Positions 35,046 to 46,465 of a stretch of 64,000 nucleotides of DNA are shown one piece after another; the stretch's first letter is position 1; each line of letters begins with the position of its first letter. Under the pieces are notes generated by a model, which was given only the letters and a program-made list of their open reading frames with translations, was not told where the DNA came from and searched no databases. The stretch spans positions 4,030,001 through 4,094,000 of the forward strand of contig JAHWDD010000006.1 of the NCBI GenBank assembly GCA_023897205.1, read 5' to 3'. This stretch comes from Exophiala sp. HKRS030. Taxonomy: Eukaryota > Ascomycota > Eurotiomycetes > Chaetothyriales > Herpotrichiellaceae. The translations under genes and the position numbers were made by a program.

Positions 35046-35685
35046 AGGCAAAGAGTAAAGGCGACGGCGGGAGAAGGCAAAGGACACTTTCCACAATGTT
35101 TAGCTCTGTCTTTCAGGGAGTTCCTCTTCATCATCTGCCCTGAACCACCCTTGGTTTTATAACAAGAAGCTCTTGTTACACCGGTATCAACAACCTTTGT
35201 GGTCATCAAGTTCAATCCCCGACTCGACAATAAAGAATACATGATCCGTAAGAGCGAGGTAAGCGGGAACTGGAGGAAGTTACCGAGCATAAACCAGGCG
35301 TCTGACGAATGTATTTTACTATCAAGCTAGGCCAACAGGGGCAGTAACTGTGTGGATCGGTGGTGTCATCAATGGCCAACGGGTTGGCGGTCCAGCGACA
35401 TGATAGACGCCAGCGACAAAAACATGAGGGCAAAATGGTCGGTCCGGTGCGCTTGCACTGCCTGGCTCCTGTTGTAGCAAGCCAGCGAGCCATCTTCATT
35501 TGCATGAACCGACTGTTTACTTCAGCGCATCTCCACAGGTCGATAACCTTGGAAACCACGACTAAGCAGAGCTTCACCGCTCAGGCACGAATCTGCTCAT
35601 ACCAGCAAATCGTAATGGCACCATTTGAACCTCCGGTGCTGTCATTATCTCATGTTCCGTGAACTACCGAAGTTCCGAATACAAG

Positions 35686-36160
35686 AATGGCCTCCGCACC
35701 CTTATCTGGTATGTTTTTGAGAACTCCATCTAGCGGGCGTTTGGGCCTCAACACATTCAGGACTGCATGACATGACTAGGTACCTCAGGCTACCAGGCAA
35801 TCGGCGAGGCTGTGCATCCTTATGCAAAAGGTGCTCAGCCTCCTTTTCTCTGGTTGGCTGAGATCTGGATTGGTCTTCCGGCCGGTTCGCCAATCAACTT
35901 CAACATGCACTTCTTCCCCTCCATCCTGCATCGCTTCTCCCGAGCTTCAGCGATCCAGAACAATGTCTGACCAATAAGACTTACCGCGTCTGTCGGCTGC
36001 TCACATCCGCATTCCTGGGTCACGCATTTCAAGAAAGTCAAAGGTTGGAAAATATGAGTTGTGCGACGAAGGACTAGCATCCCTGAGTGCCCCGCTCTTC
36101 GACCAGATTCTAGCGCAGAACGCTCCTCGCGTCGCTCTATCTGAGCATGGAAATTGATTG
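35686..36160 (+). CDS. Possible small multi-exon gene (uncertain)
   Basis: ATG near 35686 reads MASAPLS, then GTATGT. A CAG acceptor near 35787 continues GYQAIGEAVHPYAKGAQPP and PFLWLAEIWIGLPAGSP before a stop near 35970. A further protein-like stretch, YELCDEGLASLSAPLFDQIL, ends near 36160 in another frame. The stretches look coding but I could not make a consistent model, and no family is recognised. It may be broken. Confidence 0.3.
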
Positions 36161-36185
36161 GCAATAGAATTAGAATAGTCTGCAT

Positions 36186-37280
36186 CTACTGGACGCTGTG
36201 TTGGTCGCCATGATACCCCTGTTCTGGATTCAACCTGGTAATCACAATTGACCGCGTCTCGATGGACCGTCGTTTCTCCGCATCTGGAGGGGTGTTCGGG
36301 TTGTTGAAAGAGACGTGAGGACAGACTGCGCCACAGTTAGAACAATCCATCATGCAATGAAACCAGAAACATACACCGGGCCGAGTTCTGGGAATGAGTG
36401 TCGTACTCCAGGAAGATCAAAACCTCATCTCTGCGTTGTTTGTCGAGAAAATACCTGGCCAAGTCAGAGATGCAGACGGCTCAGACTAGGGATCGCATAC
36501 CACTCCTGTCCAGGGCTGTGCTGCAGGTAGTACACCTCACCTACACGATCGGGAAGGATCCTGTCAGCTGCCACAAGATCTCCAGGTGCCACACTTCGAG
36601 TATCGCAAAGCGCTAGAGGACGGTCCTCGAGGACCTTGTTCAACGGTCTCCAGGTACTATGGGAGTATTAGCATGGTTGATATGCATGAAACACGCGTAG
36701 TCTCACTTGAAAACTTGGAAACGATAACCAGGACGGAGATACTGTGCCTTGTCTGCTTCTGGCAGATATCTGTTGATGATGACTGGTCCGGAGGCGTATG
36801 TGACATCTCATCAGAGTCAGTAGTGCATGATATTCTGGTGAATGCGACCTTACCATTATGCGCGCCCTTCGCTGGTCCCTCCACTAACAGCGGATCGTAG
36901 ACATCGAACTCAGTCCGACGCACAAGTTCGTTCTTGCGTAGACGGTGTTCATATGTCACTACTCTTTCGGCCTGAAAGCGCTCTGCGAGTAGTCGCTCCA
37001 TCTCTGAGCAGTACTTGGAAATCTCTTGCCGAGTTTCAAGAGATTCACATGGGAATGGATGAGTTACGTACTCAAATCCGCATTTATCCAATGTGAGCGA
37101 TGGCTGCTCTCGTATGTCTTTGATGAGAATATCTGGATGTAATTCGTATTCCATATTGTCGAGACGAGTCTGATCTGGATCGATCTTCTCATCTTTGCCG
37201 GGAAGGTAGAGATACGGCTTTTCTGTATCATACAATGGGATTTTGGCGAGGAACTCTAGCGTAGCTTGAACTGCAGGCAT
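36186..37280 (-). CDS. CmcJ/AsaB-like oxygenase family protein
   Basis: Member of the fungal AsaB hydroxylase/desaturase (CmcJ-like) family, usually found in secondary-metabolite pathways. Five minus-strand exons: 37280-36854, 36806-36707, 36656-36501, 36454-36375, 36325-36186, all GT-AG and in phase, 300 residues. Landmarks are VVTYEHRLRKNE, FNTWRPLNKVLEDRPLALCD, the VAADRILPDRVGEVYYLQHS segment, EWYFLDKQRRDEVLIFLEYD and the C-terminal CPHVSFNNP...RRSIETRSIV block. The substrate cannot be inferred. There is no obvious biosynthetic cluster beside it. Confidence 0.85.
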
Positions 37281-38026
37281 CTTGATCTAAACGTCCGAGA
37301 AGAGGTCGGGAGACTGCTTTCTGTTGAAGAGATGATCTCGTGGCCTCAAACGGTCCGAAGTCCTGGTCTTGTAATGATAAGAAATCGGAGCTGCGATGAA
37401 CGAAGGATTCTATGAGTCTGTGAGCTTGATCAGGTGATAATCGGGAAAGATTGAGGCATCAGGAAAGGTGACCAATGGACATCACAGGCCGGTGTAGACG
37501 AGGTGGAAAGAACAACTGCAAAGGTGAAACTACGTGGTTACGCGAAGACCGACGATTGTGAAAGATGGTTTGAGCTTTGAGTGTGACATGATACTCAGGA
37601 ATAATTGAGTCACGAAATCTTCGTGGTGTGCAAGTCTGGAAAATCGATCAACAAGTGATTCTGATAGTACGGCAACCAGGGGACGATCTCTCGAGTGTGT
37701 GTGTGCTTGAGACTGTGGGATCTGCCGTGCCTGCCTGGGAAACATAGAAACGACCGGCCGGTGAAATGATTGTCCGACGCCGTTGCGGCTCAGCGCGAAC
37801 CCCAAAGAATCCCCTGTGCCCACACCCACTAAAATGTAGGCTTTGTAGGCTCTGTAAGAGAATACGTACTTCGTCTATCTACCTCAACCTTGCCTAGGTA
37901 CACATGTTGTCACTATCATTCTCTTACAGCAAATATCACGAGTGCTGACAAAGGGCAATCTAAAATAGGCAGGATAATCATGCTCTTTCCCAGGAATAAT
38001 CTGGGATAAGTAGCCGGATCACGATC

Positions 38027-38595
38027 TGTTGGCTTGTGCTTACTAATCAACCAATTATTGACCGAACTATCGACTGGCCAGTGCGCATATTCGATATATT
38101 GACAAGCACTCACCTAGTGCACTCGATTATTGATTTTCTTGCGCATCAGGANNNNNNNNNNNNNNNNNNNNNNNNNNNNNNNNNNNNNNNNNNNNNNNNN
38201 NNNNNNNNNNNNNNNNNNNNNNNNNNNNNNNNNNNNNNNNNNNNNNNNNNNTATAAGTTAACTAATTAGGATATCGGAATAATAATACTAAGTAATTTAG
38301 CGTAGTAACTTAGTATCGGATATTTTCCGGGCTTATAACTATTAGCTTTATAAGCGTCGACGAAATAACTATTAATATACATAAATAGATTAAATTAATA
38401 TCTATCTAGTCTATAGAATAATAAGGATTCCTCTTCTCTATATAAATGAGTGTGAACAAGAGAAAATCTCTCCTGATGCGCAAGAAAATTAATAATCGAG
38501 TACACTAGGTGAGTGCTTGTCAATATATCGAATATGCGCACTGGCTAGTCGATAGTTCGGTCAATAATTGGTTGATTAGTAAGCACAAGCCAACA
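38027..38595. mobile_element. Foldback/MITE-like element with 125-bp terminal inverted repeats, RIP-marked
   Basis: The arm 38027-38151 is the reverse complement of 38471-38595 over 125 bp with three mismatches. All three are transitions in the right arm (C to T or G to A) in CpA/TpG context, the RIP pattern. The interior, as far as known (38252-38470), is strongly AT-rich and TA-rich with no ORF. The ends are TGTTGGCTTG and its complement. I see no clear target-site duplication. Interior sequence is lost in the N gap, so coding capacity is unknown. Confidence 0.8.
38152..38251. other. Assembly gap of exactly 100 N
   Basis: One hundred N placed at the inner edge of the left arm of the inverted repeat. 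A round 100 is the usual placeholder for a gap of unknown size, so the element's true length is not known. Confidence 0.98.
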
Positions 38596-39135
38596 CAACC
38601 TGACCTTCTAAAAGATAACTTATTAGGAGACAGTATTTGCTCACTCGTGAAATTACATTAGCCATTTAATAGATGCAATCCGACTTAACATTATCATCAC
38701 CTTGAGCCTCAGCACCGCATTCCCAGCCTTGCGGCCTCAGTGCCCACTAAGTAGTGTCACGACCCTCCTCCCCCGATCCTATCATCCGTGCGGAAGCAAT
38801 ATCATCACAACACCGTCTCTCACTCAAAACGATGAAAGCCCCCACCGAAACCACTGCTCACACACCCCTAGCCGTTCCATCGCAGAACAATGCATCGGAC
38901 TGTCTGTGCCATCCGTCCGTTCTAAGCGCGTTTCGACTGGGTTTCTCCATTCCCCCAGCCGTAGCAGCAGGAGCGTACTTCCACGACAGACAGACTCAGC
39001 TTGTAGAAATATCCACCCTCAAGATCCCCTCCATCCCATCCCATCCCATCCCATTCCATTCCATGGCTTCTTCTCATTCATCCTGCCCTCCCAGTCTCCC
39101 CATTTCCACTGCCGCTCTCGTCCTCCCTCTCCCCA

Positions 39136-39624
39136 CTAAAAATCCTCACACTTGACCACAAACAACGCGACAACCTCATACGGATGCGCGTCTCTCAAAG
39201 CCTTGACCGCGCGCTTCACGACCGCCGTGCCCACAACCACCATCTCGACTCTATCCTCGTCGACGAATGTGACTTGGCCGACATTGCCGATGAACGGGTC
39301 GGCGTGCGCCGTTGGCCGGAACCGGCCTGTGCCCCGCGATACATACGCCGTGTCGATGTATTTCGCCCCTGAGGTCGAGGATGGAGATTGAGATGAGACC
39401 GAGGTTGAGGTTGGCTGTGATTGTGGTGGTGGTGATGCTGATGATGACGATGCTACAGGGGGATTGTTTGGCCATGTCCCCGCGCCCGTGGCGTGGATGG
39501 CTGCGAGGATCGCATCGGTGTGCTCGGGCGGCGTGTAGAAGGTGAGTTTGTAGATTGTGTTGTCGTCTTCGCTGGAGTTGTTGGCCGGGACAGCGGTAGT
39601 GAGAGCGGGAGCGGGAGTGGTCAT
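39136..39624 (-). CDS. PII-like/Nif3-insert (YqfO-type) domain protein
   Basis: The ATG at 39624 (MTTPAPALTTAVPANN) is preferred; the longer ORF upstream is Pro/Ser/Leu low complexity. About 162 residues. The core IYKLTFYTPPEHTDAILAAI, GAGTW, then GTGRFRPTAHADPFIGNVG, and the C-terminal AVKALRDAHPYEVVALFVV match the small PII-like alpha/beta domain that is inserted in NIF3/YbgI proteins and also occurs alone. A Ser/Pro/Gln linker of about 25 residues interrupts it after the GTWPNNPP segment. The biochemical role is unknown. Similar fungal proteins are sometimes labelled ATP phosphoribosyltransferase, which I do not support from motifs. Confidence 0.75.
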   Translation of the reverse strand: MTTPAPALTTAVPANNSSEDDNTIYKLTFYTPPEHTDAILAAIHATGAGTWPNNPPVASSSSASPPPQSQPTSTSVSSQSPSSTSGAKYIDTAYVSRGTGRFRPTAHADPFIGNVGQVTFVDEDRVEMVVVGTAVVKRAVKALRDAHPYEVVALFVVKCEDF

Positions 39625-40237
39625 CTTTGTGATATATAATCCTTTGCTTGGCGAAGGAGGAGGAAGAAAACGGGGAATGGTTGGTGGCTGCGACAACGAC
39701 AATGACAACGACAACGATGATGAGAAAAGCGGCGGCAGTGGTGGGCGTGTTATTGGTAGAGGCAACTCTGATTGAATGTTAGTCCCAGAAAATACCTATG
39801 TGCTATTTAGACCCACAGGGCAGATGGTCGGTTAGAAATCAATGAGGAACATAAAGGATAGTAGTGGGATGAATGCGAGGGTATTCGACTTTATATCGTG
39901 CTCAATAAATAGAACCAGGAAATTATCGCCCATTTCTGATATAAAATTACAGGCACGCCTTGTGACGAAAGCAGCACAAAATGCTAGAAAAAATAAAGTC
40001 AGATAGCAAGGAAAAAGAGTGCTTCCTTCTAGAGCATGTCCATTAAATGATCAAAGAAAGATTTCTAAACAAAAAACAATTTTTCATTCATGGTATCTAG
40101 TCACCACCCATCCAGTCCTGGGCTTGCAAAAGGAGGAAAACGCCCTACCTCTCAACCATCATTGGGTTGAGTAGTCTAAATGCCCATCAAGTGCAATCAT
40201 AAAGTGATATCATACCAGATAAAGTTTAGATGCCAGC
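39625..40237. other. 0.6 kb spacer: 3' UTR of BiP and promoter of the PII-like gene
   Basis: AT-rich; no coding signal or structured RNA recognised. Confidence 0.45.
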
Positions 40238-42332
40238 TCACAACTCATCGTGGGTTGGCTCATCATCATCTCCATAATCTGGCATTCCTCCCGCACCTCC
40301 TTGATAGAGCTTGCTGGTAATGGGATATGCTACTTCTGAGAGTTTCTGATATTGCTCATCAAGATCATCCTTGTCAGCAGTATCGGCGTTTTCGCTCAAC
40401 CAATCTTGAGTTTCTTTGATAGCTTCCAAAAGTGTCTCCTTTTCATCTTCATCAATCTTTCCACCAAGACCTTCGTCATCATTAACCTGATTCTTGATGT
40501 TGACGGCATAATTCTCGAGCTTGTTTCTTGCTTCAATCTTCTCACGGATCAACTTGTCTTCCTCGGCGAACTCTTCTGCCTCGGCAACCATGCGATCGAT
40601 TTCTTCTTGAGAAAGACGACCTTTGTCATTGGTAATGGTGATGGACTTGGAATTACCAGTACCCTTATCACCAGCCGAAACCTTCAGGATGCCGTTAGCG
40701 TCGAGTTCAAAAGAAACTTCGATTTGAGGGACACCACGAGGAGCAGGAGGGATATTGGTGAGTTCGAATTTGCCGAGGAGGTTGTTGTCTTTGGTCAGGG
40801 ATCGTTCACCCTCAAAGACTTGGATCAAGACCACGGGTTGGTTATCGGCGGCTGTTGAGAAGATTTGAGATTTTTTGGTCGGGACCACAGTGTTTCGGGG
40901 AATCAATTTGGTCATGACGCCACCGGTGGTCTCAATACCGAGGGTGAGTGGGTTGACATCCATGAGAACGATATCCTCAGTACCAGCTTCTCCGGAAAGG
41001 ACACCACCTTGGACAGCGGCACCGAAAGCCACGGCTTCATCAGGATTAATACCCTTGCTAGCCTTCTTTCCACCGAAATACTCTTCGATCATAGATTGAA
41101 CCTTGGGGATACGAGTGGAACCACCGATCAGAACAATATCATCGATGTCACTCTTCTTAACCTTTGCGTCCTTGAGAACTTGCTCGACTGGTTTCAAGGT
41201 CTTCTTGAAGAGATCCATGTTGAGTTCTTCAAACTTGGCTCTGGTTAAAGTTTCGGAGAAATCTTTGCCCTCATGGAAGGCCTCGATTTCAATTCGGGTA
41301 GACATCTGAGAGGATAGTGTCCGCTTGGCTCTTTCAACTTCACGCTTGAGTTTACCCATGGTCTTGAGATCCTTTCGAATGTCCACATCGTTCTTCTTGT
41401 TGTAGAGCTTGACAAAGTAATCAATGACTCTCTGATCAAAATCTTCACCACCAAGATGGGTATCACCAGCGGTAGCCAGGACCTCGAAAACGCCATCTTC
41501 AATAGAGAGAAGAGAGACATCGAAAGTACCTCCACCGAGATCATAGACGATAATTTGACTCTCTGACTTGCCTGTCTTATCAAGACCATAGGCGATAGCG
41601 GCGGCGGTAGGTTCGTTGACGACTCGGAGGACAGTCAAGCCTGCAATCACACCGGCGTCTTTGGTAGCCTGTCGTTGGTTGTCGTTGAAGTAAGCCGGAA
41701 CAGTGACAACTGCGTGGGTAACTTTCTTTCCGAGGTATGCCTCTGCTACTTCCTTCATTTTACCCAAAACCATGGCAGAAATTTCTTCAGGAGTGAAAGT
41801 TCTAGGTTTGCCTTGAACGTCGACACTGACAACTGGTTTGCCGTCTTTGTTGACGACCTTGAATGGGAAATGTTTGGCATCGCGAGTGACATCCTTGTCA
41901 TCGAATTTTCGACCGATTAAACGTCTGAAAGAGAGTTAGTTGTGACTGCACGGGCAAGTGGCTTTCCCTCGAAAAGACTTACTTGATATCAAAGATGGTA
42001 TTTGTGGGATTGGAAGCGTATTGATTCTTCGCCGCATCTCCCACTAACCGCTCTTCATCGGTAAAGGCGACATATGAGGGTGTAATACGGTTTCCTTGAT
42101 CGTTTGTGATAATTTCCACCTTGCCGTTCTGCATCACACCGACGCAGGAATAAGTGGTTCCCAAATCGATACCAATGACAGTGCCATAGTTGCTGTCTGA
42201 GTCATTCAGAGGAGTTTGGTCCTGTGCATTGACCGAGCCGATGAGGGCAAGAGGACAGATGAAAATTAGCAGGAGGTAAAAGATGGTGGTCCACTGGAAA
42301 GCGGTCGATTTTGAGTGGCCTCGACGAGCCAT
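40238..42332 (-). CDS. kar2: BiP/Kar2, ER lumenal Hsp70 chaperone
   Basis: ER chaperone for translocation, folding and ERAD and the main target of the unfolded-protein response. Two minus-strand exons: 42332-41983 and 41924-40238, about 678 residues, in phase. The signal peptide (residues 1-36, core [17 protein letters not shown]) precedes the nucleotide-binding domain with [33 protein letters not shown] and [13 protein letters not shown]. The substrate-binding domain has [18 protein letters not shown]. The C-terminus is HDEL for ER retrieval. A UPRE-like site lies about 170 bp upstream of the start. The frame is intact. Confidence 0.98.
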
Positions 42333-43281
42333 GATGAAGAGGATGGAAGGAAACTTGAGGTGTTCTCTTCGCGGAGAGGGAGGGGATGGGAACAAAGAAA
42401 AAAAGAGAGTGCTGCAAAGAGTCAGATGGAGGATTGTCAATTACAAAGGACAAGCTGGGGGCAGGACAGGGAAAAATATTTATGTGGTAAGGGACGGACG
42501 AGTTATCGATACGCTGTCCTTTTCGCGAATCCCGCGATCCGTAAACCGCCACTGCTTCAGAAATTCATAGAAGAAGCGCGAGACCGTGTCATGACCCGCT
42601 TAGTAACCAAAGTGGCCAGTAGTGGCTAGGGGCCAGTGACACCCCAGGGACCCTGCAGGTGCTCACCCAGAGAAAATTAAGCCCCAGTACCCCTTTGGAA
42701 TGACGGTGGCTTTAACTAAGTAGGGGTGGGGCATAAGGGGGCACAAAAAGAGGGTCGAGGGGGTAAGGAGGGTGAAGGGCTGGGACTGGCACGACTGGAG
42801 ACGAGTTGCCAGGTATCTTGGTAAGTACCACGCCAGCTACGGACAGTACATGAGGTACACAGAGGTACATCCGTCACTCGCTCGCCCTTTGCAAGGGGAC
42901 AGCCTGGCCTTAGCGGTGGTTAGCAGCTCCGGGTGGCTAAATCACATGACCACGTCCTTCCCTGGCACCTGCCTAGAAGTCAATTCCTCGTGCCTTCCTA
43001 TCCTGTTACCCCTAAAGTCAGGGCACATTCAACACCAACTTCAAGATCCAGCCAGAACTTTCCATCATGATGATCATCTCGAATCCCTCCACCAACTCTG
43101 GTAGACTGGTATCAGCTGTGGTTGAGATGTCATCTGCAAGTCATTTTCTTCACATTGACCCACTACTACAGGATTCCTCCATTGCCACAGTATCATCATT
43201 ATGCCCTCCATCATGCCACCTATCACATAACAACTGTCTTTGACACAATCCAAGCGAGTCTCATTAATTTGATCTTCTCGA
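42333..43281. other. 0.95 kb spacer upstream of BiP
   Basis: Holds the BiP promoter with the UPRE-like site. The pyrimidine-rich 5' leader is seen as GA-rich plus-strand sequence. Beyond 42900 lies the 3' region of the oxygenase gene. No other gene is recognised. Confidence 0.5.
42503..42519 (-). promoter_or_regulatory. UPRE-like element upstream of BiP
   Basis: The minus strand reads GGACAGCGTATCGATAA, about 170 bp before the BiP ATG. Yeast KAR2 UPRE contains GGACAGCGTGTCGAAA, so 14 of 16 leading positions agree, with a G-to-A change inside the CAGCGTG core. This is seen by eye; binding by Hac1 is inference. Confidence 0.55.
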
Positions 43282-44302
43282 CTAAATTGTATCATATGTC
43301 TGCCTATATCTTGAGAGCATGTGTTCTTCCACTGTCACTTGCTTGCCATCTGATCCATCTAATGGCTTGATGACACAATCCGGGTTTCCATCCAGAAAAA
43401 ATGGCACAGAATATCTTTCTGTTCCACTTGTATTGATCACTCGATGTATGGTACTTTTATAGGCACCTGCAGTCCAGATATGGAGCATGTCTCCCACATT
43501 TACCACATAGCCCTCCGGATTTGGCGGGATGTCGACCCATTCGTCTGTGTCCTGATTCAGAACCTGAAGCCCCGAATTACCATCTTGGAGCAACAGAGTA
43601 ATGGCTCCAAAATCTGTATGTGCACCAGCGCCGACAACATCAGGATCGTCTGTATCTGGATGGGGTGGATAATGCAGCAACCTGATCACGGCGATTGGCT
43701 CATGACAAAACTGGGTAAAGATCTTGGTGTCGACGTCCTGAAGACCACGACCAAGAATTTCCATCAATGTTCCAGAGAGTGATGTCATGGCCTGGTGATA
43801 CTGATTCAAAGGCTGTTGAAATTTCGTATCAGAGATTAGAGATGTCGGCGGCCAGACATTAGGTGAGTGGAAGGGTCGATATGGTGGCTTGTTGTCGGGA
43901 ATTTCACGTCCAATATAATATCCCTGAAATATTGTCATTGGTCCTGGGATCAAAACGGGTCCATGCAAGGCCGTTCTGTCTGGATCAGAAGCAGCAGCGT
44001 ACCTCTTTCAAATCAGTGGGCTTGCCCGCCTCCAGAACTTGAGTTCCAATAGCCTCATATCCCCTACCTGGGACGCCACTGAGCTTTAATTTCTCCTCTA
44101 CAGGTAAATCAAAGACTGCTTTAGCAGCATCGAAAACATGCCCTTGTAACTCTCGGGAGACACCATGACCGATGATCTGGAAGAATCCACTCGTCGTACA
44201 AGCACTTCTTATCTCCTCGACCACCTGTTCACCAGTTGAAGAGGATGAGTCCTCCAGGTATGGTGAGAGATCGACAGTTGGTATATGGAAGGTCTTGCCC
44301 AT
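43282..44302 (-). CDS. 2-oxoglutarate/Fe(II) oxygenase (isopenicillin-N-synthase-like)
   Basis: Non-haem iron oxygenase. Minus-strand exons 44302-44003 and 43923-43282, 313 residues, in phase. The N-terminal DIOX_N region reads IPTVDLSPYLE with SGFFQIIGHGVSRELQ. The Fe site is HTD in GAGAHTDFGAITLLLQD plus the distal His in YKSTIHRVIN. The 2OG-binding Arg-X-Ser is ERYSVPFF. ATG at 44302 (MGKTFHIP) is preferred over the upstream TTG. The family includes many fungal metabolite hydroxylases and also general detoxification enzymes; the substrate is unknown. Confidence 0.92.
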
Positions 44303-45387
44303 GGTCTCCACTAACGGCTGATTCAATTCGTATATCGTTGCTGCTCACACTTCATACTACAAAGCAAAGGGTCCAAGGCCACGGTATTGACGTGTAGATA
44401 AAGCTGTACAACTAATCTAGGTCCCCGCACGCACATATCCGGTACATGGCTTGCAATACTCACATTGAGTGAGGGCAGTCAAGTGATGGTTGAAATAAGT
44501 ATAGTCAACTCAAGACAATCTCGTCCTTAGCCAATCTAAGCCCATATCCCGAGTCCCGAGGCTCTACAGGCACTTATATGGCATGTAACATGAATATGTT
44601 GCTTACAGTCTGGTTGGGAACTCAGGCAGACTGACGTCAGGTCTACGTCACATGACTGCTTCCACCCAGCGCTTGCCATATTAGGTACTTAGGTAAGGCA
44701 CTGGCAGGTATCTTCATACTCTAAGAATGGAGTATGCAGAGATCTTGACGAGAATCATCAGCCTCGCTCGAAGATTTATGTTATTGACTTCAAGTGACGC
44801 AGGAACGGGATTGCCACGGAGTACTTATGCATTCTAAAAATAATGTCTAGAGGGTGAGGAACAGACTCAACCGGGGAACCAATTAAGCGAAGTTGGCACT
44901 CAGTGGTCCGACCCTGAACTCGATCGACGCCTCAAATCCAACCTTCAAGTCAAATCTTCATCCATTCCCTTGGCGATATGCAAAGTCCTCGGCCTGCGTC
45001 ATGCACGAGCTTCGACCAACCGTCAGCAATGCCTTCGAAACCCTTCCAGTTGTCCAGCGAGGAGAATATGTTGACTCTTGGCCAGCAGTAAAGAGTGAGA
45101 CACTCGTGGACACTAGGTACTTACTCGACAGTGCTTGCACAGGTCATCAATCTAAAGACAAGAAAACCCTCTTGTCTCGGCAAGGCTCGTCCGCATCTAG
45201 GAAGCCTCTGAATGGTGGTCACATCAACATTCACAAATCACTCCACATTATGTACACATTTTTTCATAATACTTTAGGTCATTATATGAGCTGAAGTATA
45301 TAGGTAACTCTCTATTGCCTCGTCTAGATACAGTTCTTCCATACTTTGTCTTTGTCACTTGGAAGGTCATTATTTTCATTTTTCAAC
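44303..45387. other. 1.1 kb divergent promoter region
   Basis: Spacer between the oxygenase (minus) and GH17 gene (plus). A 133-codon plus ORF (44893-45294) has no motif and is not called. No repeats of note. Confidence 0.4.
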
Positions 45388-46465
45388 ATGTTTTCTTCAT
45401 TAAACAGCCTACGTGCCATTGCACTAATCCTCGCCACCGCCAGCGCCCAGTTCCAGGGATTCAATTACGGAGCTACATTTGAAGATGGATCATGTCGGTT
45501 AGGGTCAGATTTTGCTGGGGCGTTCGAAACCGCTCGTAATCTTGTCGGTACCAATGGAGGCTTTACAGCGGCTCGTTTATATACAACTATCCAATGTGGA
45601 ACGACCAATAACCCAACTTCTGCCATTCAGGCTGCCATCGATACAGACACACCTCTGCTATTAGGTCTTTGGGCGAGTGCTGGAGATGTCATCTTCGAAA
45701 ATGAAGTCGCCGCTTTGGCGGTCGCAGTCGCTACATATGGATCGGCTTTTACAGATCGCATTATTGGTATAAGCGTCGGCTCGGAGGATCTGTACCGATC
45801 GAGTCCACAAGGAGTTGCCAACGAGGCCGGTCGGGGTGCTGACTCGGGAACTATCGTCCGATATATCAACCGAGTGCGACAAGTTGTTGGACAATACCCT
45901 CTTCTACAGGGTAAACCAATTGGTCATGTTGATACTTGGACAGCGTGGGTTCTTCCTGAGAACGCACAGGTGATTGAGAACATCGACTGGTTAGGTCACA
46001 ACTCATTCCCGTACTTTGAAAGTACCCGGCCCAACTCGATTGAGGAAGCCGACACAGTCTTCTACGCTGCTCTTGGTGCTACTGAAGGCGTCTCCGGTGG
46101 AAAGGAAGTTTGGGTAACGGAAACTGGATGGCCACATAGTAAGTCTCATCCCCAATGCTGTGTCCAGGCGACAATACTGACTTATGAATCTCAGGTGGTC
46201 CAGTTTCCAATCTTGCGGTTGCATCACTCGAGAATGCTGAAAGCTATTGGTCAAGAGTAGGCTGCAGTTTGTTTGGAACACGAAACACTTTCTGGTATAC
46301 GCTTTCAGGTATGTTGTTCAGAATGAATTTGTTCCATTCGTCTTCTGCTACAAAATGCTGATTTGTCGAACAGATGCAAACGTGGCTCAAACAGATATTT
46401 CATTTGGCGTTGCAGGTCCCGGCAACCCGCCTTCGACGACTCCTGTTTATGATCTGACGTGTTGA
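45388..46465 (+). CDS. GH17 glucan beta-1,3-glucosidase/transglycosylase, secreted (Bgl2-like)
   Basis: Cell-wall beta-1,3-glucan enzyme. Exons 45388-46138, 46195-46308, 46374-46465, 318 residues, in phase. ATG at 45388 starts a signal peptide ([20 protein letters not shown]). The mature enzyme opens [18 protein letters not shown]17 landmarks are the acid/base region [12 protein letters not shown] and the nucleophile in [11 protein letters not shown]. The C-terminus YDLTC has no GPI-type hydrophobic tail, so the product is probably secreted or wall-bound. The frame is intact. Confidence 0.93.

Larger units (their letters stand above)
33039..36185. other. 3.1 kb gene-poor stretch with two weak gene candidates
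   Basis: Apart from the two low-confidence candidates listed separately (34200-34563 minus and 35686-36160 plus), I see only unsupported short ORFs. A small tandem of CTAAGGAC lies at about 35010-35045. Confidence 0.4.
37281..39135. other. 1.9 kb spacer holding an inverted-repeat element and a sequence gap
   Basis: Contains the 125-bp inverted arms and N gap listed below. The plus ORFs at 38702-39155 are low-complexity (Pro/Ser/His, CCATCCCATC repeats) and not called. Confidence 0.5.

Noticed and set aside
38702..39155. Two overlapping Pro/Ser/His-rich plus ORFs
   Set aside because: Low complexity driven by CCATC repeats.
40352..40858. 168-codon plus ORF opposite kar2
   Set aside because: Antisense shadow of the strongly conserved BiP coding sequence.
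44893..45294. 133-codon plus ORF as a gene
   Set aside because: Lies in a divergent promoter region and shows no domain features.
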